Source: an uncultured Collinsella sp. (GTDB taxonomy: Bacteria; Actinomycetota; Coriobacteriia; Coriobacteriales; Coriobacteriaceae). Taken from it: 57,208 nt of DNA. The notes under the pieces are model-generated. The model was given only the letters and a program-made list of their open reading frames with translations, did not search any database and was not told where the DNA came from. The stretch covers positions 1 to 57,208 of the forward strand of contig CAKUGX010000001.1 of NCBI GenBank assembly GCA_934654765.1. Direction: 5' to 3'. A program made the translations under genes and the position numbers. Below, piece by piece: positions 8,666 through 15,804 of the stretch. The stretch's first letter is position 1. Each line of letters opens with the position of its first letter.

Positions 8666-9042
8666 CGTGTTCGCGAGTCGCCTGCCAAGAATCACGCCCA
8701 TCTACTACGTTTAACTGTGCACCTCAAACCATGACGCATTCGCTAAAAACAAAAGCGCAGGTAGAGAGCCTGCCGGTTTTTGAGAATCGGGGGTATGGAC
8801 AGGGGTGTCAGGTTAAACGTAGTAAATGGGCCGATTTCGTGGCGAGCATCCTCCGCAAATCCGTGGGGAACGAAGGAAAAGGGCTCATAAAGGTAGTCAA
8901 AAGAGCCCCGTCCCAAATTGACTGGTCTTGCGGCTTTATGGTGCGATAGGGCTTGTGGGGCGGGTGGGGGTCGGTCCGTGGTAGACTATCGTGCAACGTT
9001 TGTTCATCGCGCGGAATCATTGCCGCGAGAAAGGGTTGCGCC
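8666..9042. other. Intergenic region between MFS exporter and xpt
   Basis: 377 bp without a convincing gene. It contains the inverted repeat described separately and a small hairpin GCAGG/CCTGC (8757-8773) followed by TTTTT. On the minus strand, GGGCTC/GAGCCC (8881-8908) is followed by TTTT, like a left-facing terminator. A -10-like TAGACT (8982-8987) may serve xpt. No purine riboswitch core was found. Confidence 0.4.
8695..8832. repeat. 21-bp imperfect inverted repeat flanking 96 bp
   Basis: Left copy 8695-8715 and right copy 8812-8832 are reverse complements at 20 of 21 positions (core TACTACGTTTAAC / GTTAAACGTAGTA, perfect over 13 bp). The 96-bp interior encodes nothing evident. Confidence 0.65.
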
Positions 9043-9621
9043 ATGCAGGAGCTTGAGGATCGTATTCGCCGTGACGGCATCGTAAAGGCCGGTAACGTCC
9101 TTAAGGTTGATGCCTTCCTCAACCACCAGTGCGACGTTGAGCTGTTCGACCACATGGGCGCCGAGTGGGCTCGTCTGTTCGAGGGCGTCGAGATCAACAA
9201 GATTCTGACGATTGAGGCTTCGGGCATTGGCATGGCCTGCATCGCGGCTCAGCATTTTGGCGGCGTGCCGGTTGTTTTTGCCAAGAAGGCCCAGTCCATC
9301 AACCTCGACGGCGAGCAGTATGCCACGACTATCTACTCTTTTACCAAGCAAAAGGAGTATCCGGTTATCGTGGGTAAGCGCTTCCTGTCCGAGGGCGACA
9401 AGGTCCTGATCATCGACGACTTCCTGGCCAACGGTTGCGCACTCGAAGGCCTTATCAAGATCTGCGAAGCTGCGGGCGCCGAGGTCTCCGGCATTGGCAT
9501 CGCCGTGGAGAAGGGTTTCCAGGGCGGCGGCGACAAGCTCCGCGAGCGCGGTTTCCGCGTTGAGAGCCTGGCCCGAATCGCCGATATGGACTGCGAGAAT
9601 GGCGAGATTACCTTCGCCTAA
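9043..9621 (+). CDS. xpt: Xanthine phosphoribosyltransferase
   Basis: 192-residue cytosolic enzyme of purine salvage that converts xanthine and PRPP to XMP. The N-terminus [23 protein letters not shown] is typical of Xpt. The PRPP-binding loop [11 protein letters not shown] lies at about residues 121-131, and EASGIG near 55 is a further nucleotide-binding segment. The length matches B. subtilis Xpt (194). The ATG at 9043 has GAGAAAGGG upstream. In Firmicutes this gene is often under a guanine riboswitch; none is evident here. It ends at a palindromic repeat that doubles as a terminator. Confidence 0.92.
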   Translation: MQELEDRIRRDGIVKAGNVLKVDAFLNHQCDVELFDHMGAEWARLFEGVEINKILTIEASGIGMACIAAQHFGGVPVVFAKKAQSINLDGEQYATTIYSFTKQKEYPVIVGKRFLSEGDKVLIIDDFLANGCALEGLIKICEAAGAEVSGIGIAVEKGFQGGGDKLRERGFRVESLARIADMDCENGEITFA

Positions 9622-9648
9622 TCGCGCGGCACATATGATTTGCATGCG

Positions 9649-9684
9649 ATGTGACAAAGGGACGGTCCCTTTGTCACATTTTTT
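9649..9684 (+). repeat. Palindromic GGGAC-GTCCC repeat acting as xpt terminator
   Basis: 15-bp perfect stem (9649-9663 / 9665-9679) around a single unpaired G, then six T residues. Sequence type GTGACAAAGGGAC..GTCCCTTTGTCAC. It is related to the element at 21416-21446. It probably terminates xpt transcription. Confidence 0.8.
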
Positions 9685-9704
9685 GTTTGGAGGGAGGTGT
9701 TGGT

Positions 9705-10085
9705 ATGGACGAGATCAAGATGGGATGGCGCGAGTATGCGTGCTATGCCGAGATGTCGGCCGAGGAATTGGCACGCGACTGCGAGGTGCAGGTGTTTCGC
9801 GCGACGGGTCCGGGCGGTCAGGGCGTGAACACGACGGACTCGGCGGTGCGTATGAAACATGTGCCTACGGGGATAGTCGTGACGGCGCGAGAGAGCCGTA
9901 GCCAGTTTCAGAATCGTGCGAGCTGCCTGCGCAAGCTGAAGGCCGAGCTCGAGCGTCGCGGCCGTCCGCCGCGCCGACGTGTGAAGACTAAGGTGCCCCA
10001 ACGCTCGCGCCAGCGCAGGCTCAACGACAAGCACTTCAACGCCATCAAAAAGGCCAACCGCCGCAAGCCGGGCAGCGAAGATTGA
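9705..10085 (+). CDS. Class I release-factor-like GGQ protein (ArfB/PrfH type)
   Basis: 126-residue protein consisting only of the catalytic RF-1 domain. The GGQ motif occurs in [19 protein letters not shown] near residues 32-50. The Gln positions water for peptidyl-tRNA hydrolysis in the ribosomal peptidyl-transferase centre. The tail is strongly basic ([31 protein letters not shown]), as in ArfB/YaeJ, which uses it to enter the mRNA channel of stalled ribosomes. There is no codon-recognition domain, so a ribosome-rescue or specialised hydrolase role is inferred. The ATG at 9705 follows AGGGAGG. The gene lies between two palindromic repeat elements. Confidence 0.82.
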   Translation: MDEIKMGWREYACYAEMSAEELARDCEVQVFRATGPGGQGVNTTDSAVRMKHVPTGIVVTARESRSQFQNRASCLRKLKAELERRGRPPRRRVKTKVPQRSRQRRLNDKHFNAIKKANRRKPGSED

Positions 10086-10096
10086 TCCCCTTTTAA

Positions 10097-10160
10097 GTTG
10101 CGGTGAAATAGGGACTGTTGGGCTGTCAAAGCCGCAAAACAGTCCCTATTTCACCGCAAC
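10097..10160. repeat. Palindromic repeat, TTGCGGTGAAATA family, copy 1
   Basis: Perfect 23-bp inverted arms 10097-10119 and 10138-10160 around an 18-nt loop. Same family as 40339-40407 and 41623-41693. It lies between convergent genes and could act as a bidirectional transcription stop, although no T-run follows. Confidence 0.85.
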
Positions 10161-10170
10161 ATAGAAGGAG

Positions 10171-11133
10171 CTAGCGGGTTGGGCGCCAGACCTCGAGGGC
10201 GGCGGGGAAGATGTCGACCTCGATGCGGGAGGCGACGATGGCTTCGCCGTCGGCTTGGATGGGGTAGTTGGGCTCCTCGAAGGTGAGTTCGGCATGGCGG
10301 CAGCGGCGCATGCGCACCGGCGGAAGCTTGGTGTGGTGGCCGTCCTTGGCTGAAAGGAACATGGGCAGGGCGACTGCACGGGGCACGGGACCGCATGCGT
10401 AACAAACGTCGAGGATACCGTCGCAGGGGTCGGCGTCAGGGCAGATACGATAGCCCGAGCCATAGGTGGGGCCCAGCTGGATGGCCATGATAATCGCCCG
10501 CACGCGCTCGGCGGGCGCGCCGTCAAAGCTAACCGTCATGGGGTAGTTGCGATAGCGCAGGCCAAACTGCTCCAGGCCCGAAAGGGTATAGAGCGGAGCA
10601 CCCGTTAAGCCGGTCTTCTTCCGTAGCTCGGTGGTACCCAGGCCGATGGCGGCGTCAATGCCGACGGAGAGCGTCTGGTCGTAATGCTCGACGGTCGCCT
10701 TGCCGCTGCCGCTTGCAGGGTTCCACGAGCGAATGCGCCCGATGTCCTGACGCTGCAGCTCGCAGGTGAGCAGGGCGCCAAAATCTTTACCGGAAAAATC
10801 GTCGATGCCGAGCGTCTGGGCAAAATCGTTGCCGGAGCCTACAGGCAGGACGGCAAGCGCCGGTCGGGCTGCCTCTTCTTGCGTCATCAAGCCATTGACG
10901 ACCTCGTGAATCACGCCGTCGCCGCCGAGTGCGATAACGGTGCGGTAGGCCGTTGCCTGGGCGGCCAGCTCCTTGGCGTGTCCCATACGCTCGGTCAGCA
11001 CTAGGTCAAACTGGGATGCGCGTGCAGTCATGTCCAAAAAGCGTTGCAGACGCTCGGCAACTTCGCGTGCCGCACCCGACTGGGCGGCTGGGTTGGCGAT
11101 GATGAGCGTGCGACCAAAATCAGTTGCGTGCAT
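10171..11133 (-). CDS. Diacylglycerol kinase family lipid kinase
   Basis: 320-residue protein of the DagK/YegS/sphingosine-kinase-like family, which phosphorylates diacylglycerol or related lipids at the membrane. The N-terminal DAGK catalytic domain shows IIANPAAQSG near residue 10 and the nucleotide-binding GGDGVIHEVVNG near 69-80, followed by LPVGSGNDFA near 98. The C-terminal beta-sandwich domain runs to the end (YPIQADGEAI near 290). The ATG at 11133 is chosen over upstream in-frame ATGs because GGGAG lies 8 nt before it and homology begins there. The true lipid substrate is unknown. Confidence 0.85.
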   Translation of the reverse strand: MHATDFGRTLIIANPAAQSGAAREVAERLQRFLDMTARASQFDLVLTERMGHAKELAAQATAYRTVIALGGDGVIHEVVNGLMTQEEAARPALAVLPVGSGNDFAQTLGIDDFSGKDFGALLTCELQRQDIGRIRSWNPASGSGKATVEHYDQTLSVGIDAAIGLGTTELRKKTGLTGAPLYTLSGLEQFGLRYRNYPMTVSFDGAPAERVRAIIMAIQLGPTYGSGYRICPDADPCDGILDVCYACGPVPRAVALPMFLSAKDGHHTKLPPVRMRRCRHAELTFEEPNYPIQADGEAIVASRIEVDIFPAALEVWRPTR

Positions 11134-11219
11134 GGGGCGACTCCCGGCGTGTGACATGACAGTGCGGTCGCGCTCAGGTCGAATTGCCCCCGATTGTGGC
11201 TGCACGGCGATTATTACAT

Positions 11220-12641
11220 CTACTCTATCAGGTCGTTGTGGCGCTCGATAGCATCCGCTACCGTACCGCCCTCATCCACAATAAGCGAACGGCGCTTGGG
11301 CGAGATAATGCGCTGGGCGGGGTACACGCCGCGGTGTCCGCCGGTTAGGTAGCTGATAAAGGCCACGATGACAAAGAACCCGGCAGCCGTGCCGTGGAAC
11401 AGGTCGATGGCCATCATGCAGGTGGTGATGGGCACGTTGAGGCCGGCGCAGAACACGCCGAGCATGCCGAGAGCCGCCAGAAAACTGGGGTCAAGCCCGG
11501 TAAGGCAACCGATCCAGCCACCGAGTGCCGCACCGATGCCAAACAGGGGCGTGACCTCGCCGCCTTGGAAGCCCGCGCCCAGGGTAAGCGCTGTGACGAC
11601 CAACTTGATGGCTGCGTCCGCTAGGGTGGTGTTGCCGGCAAATCCGGCGCCGGAAAGCCACGTGGAAAGGCCGGCGTAGTCCCAGGCGTCGAGGAGGGTA
11701 TAGGCGGCCAAAACCACGATTGCGCCTATGAGTGCGCGGACGAGGTAATTGGTGATAAAGCGACCGTACAGGCTCTTGACGGTTCGAACCGACCAGGCAA
11801 AGAGGCGTGCCGTCAGACCGAAGATAATGGCGCTGATAACAACGATGACAACCGTCCGTGGTGTCATGTTGGGAACGCTGGCGATAACATTCGCTTCGTA
11901 CTCGGTACCCAGAGCGAGTGATGTGAAGTAGCCGGTAAACGAGGCGACCAGGCAGTAGATGCCCGCGGTGTAGTCGATCTTGCCGATAAAGCACATCTCC
12001 ATGCCAAAGAAAGCTCCGGCAAGGGGCGAGCCAAATACGGCGCCAAAGGCCGACGAGATGCCGGCGAGCATGAGGTCGTGGTGGTCATGCTTTTTGAGGT
12101 GGGCGAGGCTCGAGATGTTGCTGGCGATGGTGCCGCCAATCTGCACCGCGGCTCCCTCGCGACCGGCCGATCCGCCCGTTAGGTGCGTGAGAGTGGAGCA
12201 GACGAAGGTGAGGACGGCCATGCGGGCATGGATGAGGCGGGTTCCCAGGGCGGAATCGATGACCAGGTTGTTGCCTCGTTTGGCGGCAAGGCCGTGGTTT
12301 TTGTACACCCATGCGGTGGCAACGCCCACAACGGGAAGCAAGGCGTAGACCCACGCATGGTGCTCGCGATAATCGGTCGCGATATTCAGCGAGGCCAAAA
12401 ACGCCCAAGCGGCAATGCCCATGGCGAGCGAGACGATGAAGACGAGTACGAGCAACTTGGCGCTCGCGAGTAGGTTGCGGGCGTTGCGGCGCGTGTCGGC
12501 AGCCAAGAGATGCTCGGAGCGGGTGAGCTGATGCCTGCCGGCCATGATGACGTCGTTAAGGGAGAAGAAGCCGCCGTCGTCGAGCGGCTGGGAGTTGTCT
12601 TGCTCTTTGCTTTCGCTGTCTGATGTGTCGGTAAAAGCCAT
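11220..12641 (-). CDS. CLC-family anion channel/antiporter, possibly fluoride type
   Basis: 473-residue integral membrane protein with the CLC fold: about ten or more helices after a 60-residue cytosolic N-terminus. The pore-lining motifs GSAGREGAAVQIG (near 157) and GAGFQGGEVTPLFGIG (near 365) are seen. The usual chloride-type motif is GREGP followed by GGIFAP. The GGEVTPLF form and the loss of Pro after GREG resemble CLC-F fluoride/proton antiporters, so fluoride export is a reasonable alternative. No C-terminal CBS domains are present. The ATG has a GAAGAGGAC Shine-Dalgarno. No fluoride riboswitch was recognised upstream. Confidence 0.8.
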   Translation of the reverse strand: MAFTDTSDSESKEQDNSQPLDDGGFFSLNDVIMAGRHQLTRSEHLLAADTRRNARNLLASAKLLVLVFIVSLAMGIAAWAFLASLNIATDYREHHAWVYALLPVVGVATAWVYKNHGLAAKRGNNLVIDSALGTRLIHARMAVLTFVCSTLTHLTGGSAGREGAAVQIGGTIASNISSLAHLKKHDHHDLMLAGISSAFGAVFGSPLAGAFFGMEMCFIGKIDYTAGIYCLVASFTGYFTSLALGTEYEANVIASVPNMTPRTVVIVVISAIIFGLTARLFAWSVRTVKSLYGRFITNYLVRALIGAIVVLAAYTLLDAWDYAGLSTWLSGAGFAGNTTLADAAIKLVVTALTLGAGFQGGEVTPLFGIGAALGGWIGCLTGLDPSFLAALGMLGVFCAGLNVPITTCMMAIDLFHGTAAGFFVIVAFISYLTGGHRGVYPAQRIISPKRRSLIVDEGGTVADAIERHNDLIE

Positions 12642-12853
12642 GGTGTCCTCTTCTTTGGTTACAACGCAAGCATTATAGAGCGTGACAAACGCGTCAAGCC
12701 GGTGGGTTGGTTTCGGTTCTGTTTCGTGCCCTGTAACCGACAGGTGTATTCGCGAGTGCGGACCGTCTCGCGGTCGAGCGACAGGGGATTATACTGAATA
12801 AAACATAAAGAATCGGCGCCCTTGTTACGCGCCGCGATCTGTAAGAGGTGCAT
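12642..12853. promoter_or_regulatory. Divergent promoter region of clc and moeA
   Basis: On the minus strand a perfect -10 TATAAT (complement of 12672-12677) lies about 30 bp before the clc start. On the plus strand TATACT (12790-12795) could be the moeA -10, giving a leader of about 50 nt. Matching -35 boxes are poor for both. Confidence 0.35.
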
Positions 12854-14116
12854 ATGGCAGAGAAGCTCATTCCGTTGGAGGACGCGCAGGCAATTGTCTT
12901 GTCACATGTGAGTCCGACCAGGGTTGTCGAGATTCCCGTATGGCAGGCGGCCGGCCTTCCCTTGGCAGAGGAAGCCGTGGCCGATATCGACATCTCGCCA
13001 TTTGCTAACAGCGCCATGGACGGGTATGCCGTACGCGCCGCAGATCTTGCTACGGCGTCAACCGATGCGCCGGTGACGCTTTCCGTTGTTGGGCACGAGG
13101 CGGCGGGTCATGTGTTTGAGGGTACGATCGGCGCGGGCGAGACGGTCCGCATTATGACGGGCGCGCCGGTGCCAGAGGGCGCCGATGCCGTGGTGAAGTA
13201 CGAGATCGTCGACGTGCTCGACGGCGACGGCAATGAGGGTTCGCACGTCCGCTTCTCGGCGCCGGCTAAGGTGGGGGAGAACGTTCGCTCTGCTGCCGAA
13301 GAAGCCCATGCCGGCGACGTCGTGATGCGTGCCGGTGAGGTTGTGGCGCCGGCTGGTGCGGGCCTGCTGGCAAGCGCCGGATACGCGAGCGTGAAGGTTC
13401 ACGCCGCACCGCGCGTGGGCATCATCTCGCTGGGCACGGAGCTGGTTGCTCCAAGTGAGCTTCCGGCGCGTGGCCAGATTCGCGATTCCAACTCCTCGGC
13501 GTTGATGGCCGAGGCACTCGATGCCGGTGCCGAGCCTGTCTTCTATGGCATTGCGCCCGACGACGAGCAGGCGATATCCGAACTCGTACACCGCGCGGTG
13601 CGCGAGTGCGATTTTGTCATTACGAGCGGCGGGGCCTCGGCCGGAGACTACGATTACGTGACGGCGCTGGTCCAGCGCGAAGGCGAGGTCCTGTTCGATC
13701 GCATCTCGATGCGTCCCGGCAAGGCCATCACGTTTGGCCTGCTCGGCGGCAAGCCGTACCTGGGGCTTTCGGGCAATCCGGCGGCGGCCTACGTGGGCTT
13801 TGAGGTGCTCGCGCGCCCGGCGATTCGTAAGATGCGCGGCTTTGCCGAGGGGGCGCGTCCTATGCAACAGGCAATGCTGACACACGGAGTGAAGAAGCGC
13901 CAGGACCGTCGATTCTATGACCGCGCCACGGTTGCGCGCGATGCCCAGACCGGCGAGCTTATGGTGACTGAGGCCAAGAGCCAGAATTCGGCGCTGCTTG
14001 GCACGATGCAGCGCGCGAATTGTCTGCTGCGCATTAACGAGGGCCCGTGCGAGCTCGAGCCGGGCGATGTCGTGGATGTCGTCCGCGTCGACTTGCCCGA
14101 GGGCACCGTGCTTTAG
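12854..14116 (+). CDS. moeA: Molybdopterin molybdotransferase MoeA
   Basis: 420-residue cytosolic enzyme that inserts molybdate into adenylylated molybdopterin, the last common step of molybdenum cofactor synthesis. Features in order: the N-terminal DISPFANSAMDGYAVR near 46-61; VRIMTGAPVPEGADAVVKYE near 100; GIISLGTEL near 193; the MPT-binding TSGGASAGDYDYV near 256; and LSGNPAAAYVGFE near 305. The ATG at 12854 follows AAGAGG; a GTG two codons earlier is less likely. mogA begins 10 bp after its stop, with the Shine-Dalgarno overlapping the stop codon, so the two are co-translated. Confidence 0.93.
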   Translation: MAEKLIPLEDAQAIVLSHVSPTRVVEIPVWQAAGLPLAEEAVADIDISPFANSAMDGYAVRAADLATASTDAPVTLSVVGHEAAGHVFEGTIGAGETVRIMTGAPVPEGADAVVKYEIVDVLDGDGNEGSHVRFSAPAKVGENVRSAAEEAHAGDVVMRAGEVVAPAGAGLLASAGYASVKVHAAPRVGIISLGTELVAPSELPARGQIRDSNSSALMAEALDAGAEPVFYGIAPDDEQAISELVHRAVRECDFVITSGGASAGDYDYVTALVQREGEVLFDRISMRPGKAITFGLLGGKPYLGLSGNPAAAYVGFEVLARPAIRKMRGFAEGARPMQQAMLTHGVKKRQDRRFYDRATVARDAQTGELMVTEAKSQNSALLGTMQRANCLLRINEGPCELEPGDVVDVVRVDLPEGTVL

Positions 14117-14126
14117 GAGGAGCGCT

Positions 14127-14606
14127 ATGGAGTTGAAGATATCGATCGTGACGTGTTCGGACACGCGCGACATCTCTCAGGACGAGGCCGGAGCCGCACT
14201 CGAGGAGCTCATTAAGGCGCAGGGCTGGACGGTCGCCTCGCACGTGGTTGTGCGCGACGACGTCGACGAGATCGGCGCCGCTATCGTGGACGCTGCCGAC
14301 GAGCGCCATGCCCATGTTGTGCTTACCTGCGGCGGCACGGGACTTTCGATGCGCGACGTGACGCCCGAGGCGACGCGCGCCGTCTGCGACCGCGATGTGC
14401 CGGGCATTGCCGAGGCGATTCGCGCGTACTCGATGACCAAGACGCGCCGCGCGATGCTGTCGCGCGCCGTGTGCATGCAACGCGGTCATACACTTGTCGT
14501 AAACTTTCCCGGATCCACCAAGGCAGCCCGCGAAAGCTGGGAGGCGATTGCCGACCAGCTGGAGCACGCGGCACAGATGACGGCGGGCGGCGGACACGCC
14601 AAATAA
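14127..14606 (+). CDS. mogA: Molybdopterin adenylyltransferase (MogA/MoaB family)
   Basis: 159-residue protein that activates molybdopterin with AMP before metal insertion by MoeA. The MPT-binding fold shows IVTCSDTR near 7-14, the diagnostic TCGGTGLSMRDVTPEAT near 69-85, and NFPGSTKAARESW near 129. The length is close to the MoaB/MogA norm of 160-195. The ATG at 14127 is set by AGGAGG 5 nt upstream. It is second in the moeA-mogA unit, which ends in a hairpin terminator before modABC. MogA and MoaB cannot be separated on sequence alone. Confidence 0.88.
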   Translation: MELKISIVTCSDTRDISQDEAGAALEELIKAQGWTVASHVVVRDDVDEIGAAIVDAADERHAHVVLTCGGTGLSMRDVTPEATRAVCDRDVPGIAEAIRAYSMTKTRRAMLSRAVCMQRGHTLVVNFPGSTKAARESWEAIADQLEHAAQMTAGGGHAK

Positions 14607-14619
14607 GTGTTTCACCTGC

Positions 14620-14654
14620 GGCGGAGTGACCCGAACGGTTGCTCCGCCTTTTTG
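14620..14654 (+). terminator. moeA-mogA terminator
   Basis: GGCGGAG (14620-14626) pairs with CTCCGCC (14642-14648), followed by five T residues. Confidence 0.75.
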
Positions 14655-14811
14655 CTTGATGCCGAGGTGAAGTCGATGCGTGTCGTAATCTGAAAATTTA
14701 TTCTCATGCGAGAATAATTTCTCACTGCCATTATTCGCACTGAAGTATAATTCGATTACAGAATAAAGCCTGCGGTGGGGTGCCCGGGCACAAGGTCCGA
14801 AAGGGTTCAAT
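14655..14811 (+). promoter_or_regulatory. modABC promoter with two overlapping palindromes
   Basis: A perfect -10 TATAAT at 14746-14751 predicts a start near 14758. Just upstream are ATTCTC-ATGC-GAGAAT (14700-14715) and GAATAAT-N11-ATTATTC (14712-14736), which overlap. They are candidate sites for a molybdate- or redox-responsive regulator. They do not match the E. coli ModE consensus that I know. The region is markedly AT-rich against its surroundings. Confidence 0.5.
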
Positions 14812-15687
14812 ATGTTCGATATGGTTTCTCGCCGCGGTTTCGTTTCGCTTTCTGCCGCTGCTGCCGCCGGCCTTGGCCTTGCTGGCTGCTCGGGTAACAA
14901 GGAGTCCGAGTCTGCTGGTTCCGACGCCGGTTCTGTCAAGTCCTCCTCTAAGAAGAAGGCCGTCGAGCTGCAGATTTTCGCCGCCAACTCGCTCGAGAAG
15001 GCTCTGCCCGAGGTCCAGGAGCTCTACACCGACCAGACCGGCACCACCTTTGCCGACACGCAGTTCAAGGCCTCTGGCGACCTGGTCGAGCAGATGAAGG
15101 CCGGCGCTGCCGTCGACGTGCTCATCACCGCTTCCAAGGGCACCATGGACGATGCCGAGACTGCCGAGCTCGTCGACACCGACACCCGTGAGGACATGTT
15201 CGTCAACGACCTCGTAATCATCCGCGCCGAGGGCTCCGACACCAAGGTCGAGGCCATCGCCGACGTCGCGAACCTGGACGGCAAGATCGCCATCGGCGAT
15301 GCCAAGACCGTTCCGGCCGGCAAGTACGCCAACCAGGCGCTGGCCTCTGTGGGCCTGTACACCGGCACCGAGGGCGACGACGGCGAGTACGCGCCCGAGA
15401 TTGCCGACAAGGTCGCGCTGGCCGATAAGGTCGGCACCGCTGCCGCCTACGTGTCCACGGGCGACTGCGTGGCAGGTTTTGTCTACAGCTCCGACATCTA
15501 CCGCTACGACGGCATCGAGGAGGCCTTCGTGTGCCCCGAGGATTCGCACAAGCCCATTGTGTACCCGGGTGCCGTGGCCGAGAGCTCCGAGCATGCCGAC
15601 GAGGCCAAGGCGTTCATCGACTTCTGCCTGTCTAACAAGAAGGCGCAGAAGATTTGGGCTAAGTACGGCTTTGAGCTTTCCGAGTAG
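14812..15687 (+). CDS. modA: Molybdate ABC transporter substrate-binding lipoprotein
   Basis: 291-residue secreted binding protein that captures molybdate/tungstate outside the cell. The N-terminus has SRRGFVSL followed by a hydrophobic run and the lipobox LAGC at about residues 24-27. This combines a twin-arginine-like motif with lipoprotein attachment. A Ser/Lys linker follows, then the ModA fold starting FAANSLEKALPEV near 61, with anion-contacting segments such as KASGDLVEQMKAGAAVDVLI and AVAESSEHADEAKAFIDF near the end. An AAAGGG Shine-Dalgarno precedes the ATG. It is first gene of modABC, separated from modB by a GC-rich hairpin that may keep ModA in excess. Confidence 0.9.
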   Translation: MFDMVSRRGFVSLSAAAAAGLGLAGCSGNKESESAGSDAGSVKSSSKKKAVELQIFAANSLEKALPEVQELYTDQTGTTFADTQFKASGDLVEQMKAGAAVDVLITASKGTMDDAETAELVDTDTREDMFVNDLVIIRAEGSDTKVEAIADVANLDGKIAIGDAKTVPAGKYANQALASVGLYTGTEGDDGEYAPEIADKVALADKVGTAAAYVSTGDCVAGFVYSSDIYRYDGIEEAFVCPEDSHKPIVYPGAVAESSEHADEAKAFIDFCLSNKKAQKIWAKYGFELSE

Positions 15688-15719
15688 TGCGAAACTTCGC
15701 TGCATAACGATATGCTTGA

Positions 15720-15755
15720 GGGCGGGCGTTCTTGCGATCGCCCGCCCTATTTAGA
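15720..15755 (+). terminator. Hairpin between modA and modB (partial terminator)
   Basis: Perfect 9-bp stem GGGCGGGCG (15720-15728) / CGCCCGCCC (15739-15747), followed only by TATTTAG. It is more likely a read-through attenuator or mRNA-stabilising stem than a full stop. Confidence 0.5.
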
Positions 15756-15804
15756 TTGAAGCGGCGTACCCGCGCGCCGTTGCCCTGTATTTGAGGAGTC
15801 GCCC

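Noticed and set aside
8731..8949. 72-codon open frame between the MFS gene and xpt
   Set aside because: No ribosome site, no recognisable domain, and it runs across one inverted-repeat arm and a hairpin.
8941..9042. Purine riboswitch upstream of xpt
   Set aside because: No conserved P1-J-P2/P3 core or kissing-loop sequences were found; the leader is too short after the likely -10.
12642..12780. Fluoride riboswitch upstream of the CLC gene
   Set aside because: The conserved pseudoknot core was not found on the minus strand.
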